9,556 nucleotides of DNA from Desulfofustis sp. (GTDB taxonomy: Bacteria; Desulfobacterota; Desulfobulbia; Desulfobulbales; Desulfocapsaceae). A model generated the notes under the pieces. It did no database searches, was not told the DNA's origin, and was given only the letters and a program-made list of their open reading frames with translations. Positions 7,014 to 9,556 of this stretch are shown piece by piece. The stretch is taken from the NCBI GenBank assembly GCA_030604345.1, contig JAUVWB010000038.1, positions 1 to 9,556 on the forward strand. The letters are read 5' to 3'. The position numbers and the translations under genes are program-made. How positions within the stretch are numbered: position 1 is the first letter of the stretch; the number at the start of each line of letters is the position of its first letter.

Positions 7014-7661
7014 TCAGGGTGCCTCTTTCGCCATCCGCTCCGTGTCGTATACCGCCTGATCGATGATCGCACCGGCGATGCTGCCGCCCATGGCGACCAG
7101 ACACCTGCTCATGGCCAACACCAGCCCACGATAGCCGTCACCTTCTATCACTTCGCGCACTTCCACCGTCTCCGCGGCAAGCGGGGCGGTGCTCCGCCCG
7201 CCAAACAGGAGCCACGATCCATGCAGCACCACCCCTTGTTCAGCCACGCCCTCAAAACGGCTGATGGAGATCTGTACCCGGAAGTCACTGATTGCGGTCT
7301 CCATCCAGGGCAAGACAATGAAACGCTCCTCCGGCAACAAACGGTCCAGGTTCTCCACCAGCACCCGGCTCACCTCGTCATGCAGCGACCCACCCCAGCG
7401 ATGCTGGTCGGAGCGAAACAGCGTCGTATCGTCGCTGCGGGTGGTGATCGACGGATGATCGAGATAGGCCGGCAGAGCGATCGGACCCACCCCGAGCACC
7501 TGCCGCCGCTCTGGTTCCCGCGAGCTCAGCGGCATTGCGGAATCGTCAGCCAGCACCGACAGCGCGTAATAGCGGGTCGGTGGCCTGCTGCTGCAGCCGC
7601 CACAGAGGGTCAGGACCGCCAGTACGGTGATCCACGACACGGTCCGCAACTTCACATTCAT
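7014..7661 (-). CDS. ABC-type transport auxiliary lipoprotein, PqiC/DUF330 family
   Basis: 215 residues. A basic N-terminus and hydrophobic stretch (about 8-20) end in Leu-Cys-Gly-Gly-Cys-Ser-Ser. Cys23 is the probable lipidated residue, and Ser at +2 predicts outer-membrane sorting. The mature part starts with Arg-Tyr-Tyr-Ala-Leu and continues with family features: Val-Gly-Pro-Ile-Ala-Leu-Pro-Ala-Tyr-Leu-Asp (58-68), Arg-Trp near 88-89, and the Glu-Asn-Leu/Leu-Leu-Pro segment (103-110). PqiC-type lipoproteins form an outer-membrane partner for the tube made by an MCE protein; here that partner is the adjacent upstream gene. The start at 7661 overlaps the MCE stop as ATGA and has GAGGAG at 7667-7672, 5 nt upstream. 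An in-frame ATG at 7688 would spoil the signal sequence. The lipobox is slightly unusual, with Cys at -3 rather than Leu, Val or Ile. Confidence 0.88.
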   Translation of the reverse strand: MNVKLRTVSWITVLAVLTLCGGCSSRPPTRYYALSVLADDSAMPLSSREPERRQVLGVGPIALPAYLDHPSITTRSDDTTLFRSDQHRWGGSLHDEVSRVLVENLDRLLPEERFIVLPWMETAISDFRVQISISRFEGVAEQGVVLHGSWLLFGGRSTAPLAAETVEVREVIEGDGYRGLVLAMSRCLVAMGGSIAGAIIDQAVYDTERMAKEAP

Positions 7662-8653
7662 GGCTCCTCCTCGACTGGCTTGCCCCACAGCAATATGTCC
7701 GGTTGGCGATCCAGGGAATCCGCCAACACCCCGAGTGTTTGTGCGGTCCGGCGCAATTCGCGCAAGGCGTGACGCAATTCGTAGGCAGAACGCTCGTCAC
7801 CGAGCGTCGATCGGACGGATTCCAAGGTCTGGTCGAAGGCCGCCAAGGAGTGGCGAGCCTCGTTCAAAAACTGGTTGAGATTGTCAACCATCTCGGCCGG
7901 CGCCCCTTCCTGGAAGGACAAGGTCCGATCCACGCGGTCCACGGTCTCGGTCACGGCCACCAGGACATCTCTCGCCTCCGCCGCCAACAACGCCACCTCC
8001 CGATCGATCGTCGCAAACACCTGGTGCATCTCGCCGATAGCCTGATTCAAAGCCTGTGGGACGTTTTGCATATCGGGCGAGTTGGCCAGGCGCTCCAGGC
8101 CTCCCACCAACTCGTTCAACCGATTCACCAACTGCTGCAGCGGCAGCTCTTCCAATTTTTGCGCCAGCTCCTCCGCGGTGGACGGGATGGTCGGGATCTG
8201 CGGCAGACCGGTGGTATCGTTCGCCACACGCATGGGCCGACCAGGACGAAAATCGACATCGATCACCAACTGCCCCGTCACCAGGCTCTGCGGCTGAAGT
8301 TGAGCGCGCAGACCACGTTCGATCAAGGCCTTGTCAAGATCATCGGAGACACTCTCGCCACCGACAATCTGAAAACGGCTCAGATCGACCTCGACGATCA
8401 CCGGCACGGTAAACAGCATATCGTGCAGATTGCCCTGCAAAACGATGTCGATCACCGATCCCACCTTAACACCGCGAAAGACAACCGGGGCCCCGACCGA
8501 CAACCCCTTGACCGAACCGTCGAAATACATGACATACTTTTTCGACGGGACAAAGAGCTTGCCGGAACCGAACATGACGACACCAGCCACCAACAGCGCC
8601 AGGGCGCCCAAAACGAATAGCCCGATGAACGCCTTGCCGGTCTTGCCTCGCAT
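7658..8653 (-). CDS. mlaD: MlaD/MCE-domain lipid transport protein with long helical C-terminus
   Basis: 331 residues. A short basic N-terminus is followed by a membrane helix (about 8-28) that anchors it in the inner membrane. A single MCE domain occupies about residues 38-138, with the hallmark Gly-Leu-Ser-Val-Gly-Ala-Pro-Val and Phe-Arg-Gly-Val-Lys-Val-Gly (50-65). Residues about 160-320 are predicted helical and rich in Leu, Glu, Asn and Gln, ending in Gln-Pro-Asp-Ile-Leu-Leu-Trp-Gly-Lys, a tail typical of PqiB-like MCE proteins. E. coli MlaD has about 183 residues, so this protein carries a long extra coiled tail. By analogy with PqiB, the tails of a hexamer would form a needle reaching the outer-membrane lipoprotein encoded next. 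The start at 8653 shares one base with the ATPase stop (TGATG); an in-frame ATG at 8737 would overlap that gene by 85 nt and hide the membrane helix behind a charged leader. The mlaD symbol is by family and not strict orthology. Confidence 0.9.
   Translation of the reverse strand: MRGKTGKAFIGLFVLGALALLVAGVVMFGSGKLFVPSKKYVMYFDGSVKGLSVGAPVVFRGVKVGSVIDIVLQGNLHDMLFTVPVIVEVDLSRFQIVGGESVSDDLDKALIERGLRAQLQPQSLVTGQLVIDVDFRPGRPMRVANDTTGLPQIPTIPSTAEELAQKLEELPLQQLVNRLNELVGGLERLANSPDMQNVPQALNQAIGEMHQVFATIDREVALLAAEARDVLVAVTETVDRVDRTLSFQEGAPAEMVDNLNQFLNEARHSLAAFDQTLESVRSTLGDERSAYELRHALRELRRTAQTLGVLADSLDRQPDILLWGKPVEEEP
7664..7672 (-). promoter_or_regulatory. Strong ribosome binding site for the lipoprotein gene
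   Basis: On the minus strand GAGGAGGAG precedes the ATG at 7661; the first GAGGAG is 5 nt from the start codon. It lies inside the end of the MCE gene and encodes that protein's Glu-rich tail. Together with the ATGA overlap it fixes the lipoprotein start at 7661. Confidence 0.65.
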
Positions 8654-9456
8654 CAGGTTATCCCCCCTCGACTCAGGTGATTTTCCGCCATCGTGTCTCC
8701 TCTGTTGAGGAAACGCCGGACCAACGGGTTTTCGCATTCGTCTTTGAGCCGTCGAGGATCACCGGCGGCGATCATGGTCCGGCTGTCGGCGTCGAGAAAG
8801 ACCGAATTGGTGCCAATGGCGAAAATACTTGGTAGTTCGTGCGTGACCACGACAACGGTGGTCCCGAGACTGTCGCGCAACTCGATGATCAAATCGTCCA
8901 GTTGGCGGCTGCTGAGCGGATCCAACCCGGCCGACGGTTCGTCAAAATAGAGGATGTCCGGGTCAAGGGCCATGGCCCTGGCCAGACCAGCTCGCTTGCG
9001 CATGCCACCACTCAACTCGCTGGGATAAAAATCGCCAAACCCGGTCAAACCGACCAAAGCCAGTTTATAGGAAACCAGCTCATCGATATCACCCGCTGGC
9101 AGATCGGTATAGTGCTCCAGGGGCAGGGCCACATTCTCCTTGACTGTCATGGAACTCCATAAGGCACCGCTCTGGTAGAGGATGCCGAATCGCCGCATCA
9201 GCTTTTGCCGCTGCGTTTCGCTCAGGTGCCAGAAATCCTCTCCACGATACCGTACAAAGCCGGACACCGGCTCATGCAACCCGACGAGATGGCGCAACAA
9301 TGTGCTCTTGCCGCAGCCGCTGCCGCCCATGATGATAAAGACGTCTCCCTGGGCGACGGTAAAGTTCAAATCTCTTTGTATCACCCGATCGCCGTAGGCC
9401 ATGGTCAGGCCTCGAACTTCGATGACTGGAGCGGTCGGAGAAGCGACACCGGCCAT
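8653..9456 (-). CDS. mlaF: MlaF-type ABC transporter ATP-binding protein
   Basis: 267 residues, a complete ABC nucleotide-binding domain that powers phospholipid movement by the inner-membrane MCE complex. Walker A is GGSGCGKS (44-51), the Q-loop is Tyr-Gln-Ser-Gly (94-97), the signature is LSGGM (148-152) followed by Arg-Lys-Arg, Walker B is ILYFDE (168-173), the D-loop is Gly-Leu-Asp-Pro and the switch is His206. The Gln-Ser-Gly-Ala-Leu Q-loop and Leu-Ser-Gly-Gly-Met-Arg-Lys-Arg signature are characteristic of the MlaF/Ttg2A group. All catalytic residues look intact. The ATG lies 3 nt after the permease stop without a clear Shine-Dalgarno sequence, so translation is probably coupled to that gene. 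The stop overlaps the MCE gene start by one base. Confidence 0.95.
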   Translation of the reverse strand: MAGVASPTAPVIEVRGLTMAYGDRVIQRDLNFTVAQGDVFIIMGGSGCGKSTLLRHLVGLHEPVSGFVRYRGEDFWHLSETQRQKLMRRFGILYQSGALWSSMTVKENVALPLEHYTDLPAGDIDELVSYKLALVGLTGFGDFYPSELSGGMRKRAGLARAMALDPDILYFDEPSAGLDPLSSRQLDDLIIELRDSLGTTVVVVTHELPSIFAIGTNSVFLDADSRTMIAAGDPRRLKDECENPLVRRFLNRGDTMAENHLSRGGIT

Positions 9457-9459
9457 GGC

Positions 9460-9556
9460 TCAAATACCCAGTACGTTGCAGATCACGGTGATAACCGCAG
9501 TTGCCGCAATGATGCTGACGATGCCGGTGACCACTGCCGAGGTGGCGGCGGCGCCG
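9460..9556 (-). CDS. mlaE: MlaE-type ABC transporter permease, C-terminal 31 residues only
   Basis: The frame runs off the right edge of the window. The visible C-terminus starts Gly-Ala-Ala-Ala-Thr-Ser-Ala-Val-Val and continues as a hydrophobic membrane helix ending Asn-Val-Leu-Gly-Ile before a TGA at 9460-9462. The Gly-Ala-x-x-x-Thr-x-Ala-Val-Val pattern followed by a terminal helix is typical of MlaE permeases, and the adjacent MlaF and MlaD genes fit the normal order. The permease is the membrane core of the lipid transporter. Most of the gene, and any operon promoter, lies outside the window. Confidence 0.85.
   Translation of the reverse strand, partial: GAAATSAVVTGIVSIIAATAVITVICNVLGI

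Noticed and set aside
6987..7772. 261-residue plus-strand open frame
   Set aside because: It lies antisense to the lipoprotein and adjoining operon genes, has no recognisable domain and has shadow-like composition.
7703..8620. 305-residue plus-strand open frame
   Set aside because: It is antisense to the well-supported MCE gene. Its Gln-, His- and Arg-rich composition is typical of a shadow frame in GC-rich DNA.

Overview
The window is GC-rich, densely packed chromosomal DNA from a Gram-negative (diderm) bacterium. The diderm inference rests on an MCE/Mla-type phospholipid transport operon with an outer-membrane-type lipoprotein. The gene complement would fit a deltaproteobacterial (Desulfobacterota-like) or other proteobacterial genome. 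This lineage guess comes from general resemblance only, because no marker gene is present. I see no mobile elements, tRNA, rRNA or CRISPR arrays.

Layout: (1) Positions 1-2420, plus strand, hold the 3' part of sbcC, the large ATPase subunit of the SbcCD nuclease; its N-terminal half lies off the window. (2) Positions 2440-4659, minus strand, convergent with sbcC, hold one long gene for a membrane-anchored two-domain protein. An N-terminal calcineurin-like phosphoesterase fold, whose metal-binding motifs all look destroyed, is joined through a membrane segment to an intact family GT4 glycosyltransferase that resembles glycolipid synthases. (3) Positions 4660-4938 are a divergent intergenic region with a good sigma70-like promoter facing right. 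(4) Positions 4939-6255, plus strand, encode a TPR-repeat protein fused to a class I SAM methyltransferase. (5) Positions 6284-9556, minus strand, hold a tightly coupled operon read right to left: an MlaE-type permease (3' end only), an MlaF-type ATPase, an MlaD-type MCE protein with a long helical tail, a PqiC/DUF330 lipoprotein, and a transglutaminase-like protein. The junctions are 3-nt gap, 1-nt overlap, 4-nt overlap and 1-nt gap.

How the genes work together: the MCE operon should encode an inner-membrane ABC complex. The MCE protein forms a periplasmic conduit towards an outer-membrane lipoprotein, and the complex moves phospholipid between the membranes. The transglutaminase-like protein is an unexplained passenger. 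The glycosyltransferase fusion plausibly also acts on envelope lipid, but it is a separate transcription unit and no functional link to the transport operon is shown by the sequence.

Most interesting item: the inactive-looking phosphoesterase domain fused across a membrane segment to a glycosyltransferase. It could be a periplasmic sensor or scaffold controlling a cytoplasmic sugar transferase. Second is the transglutaminase-like gene embedded in the lipid-transport operon.
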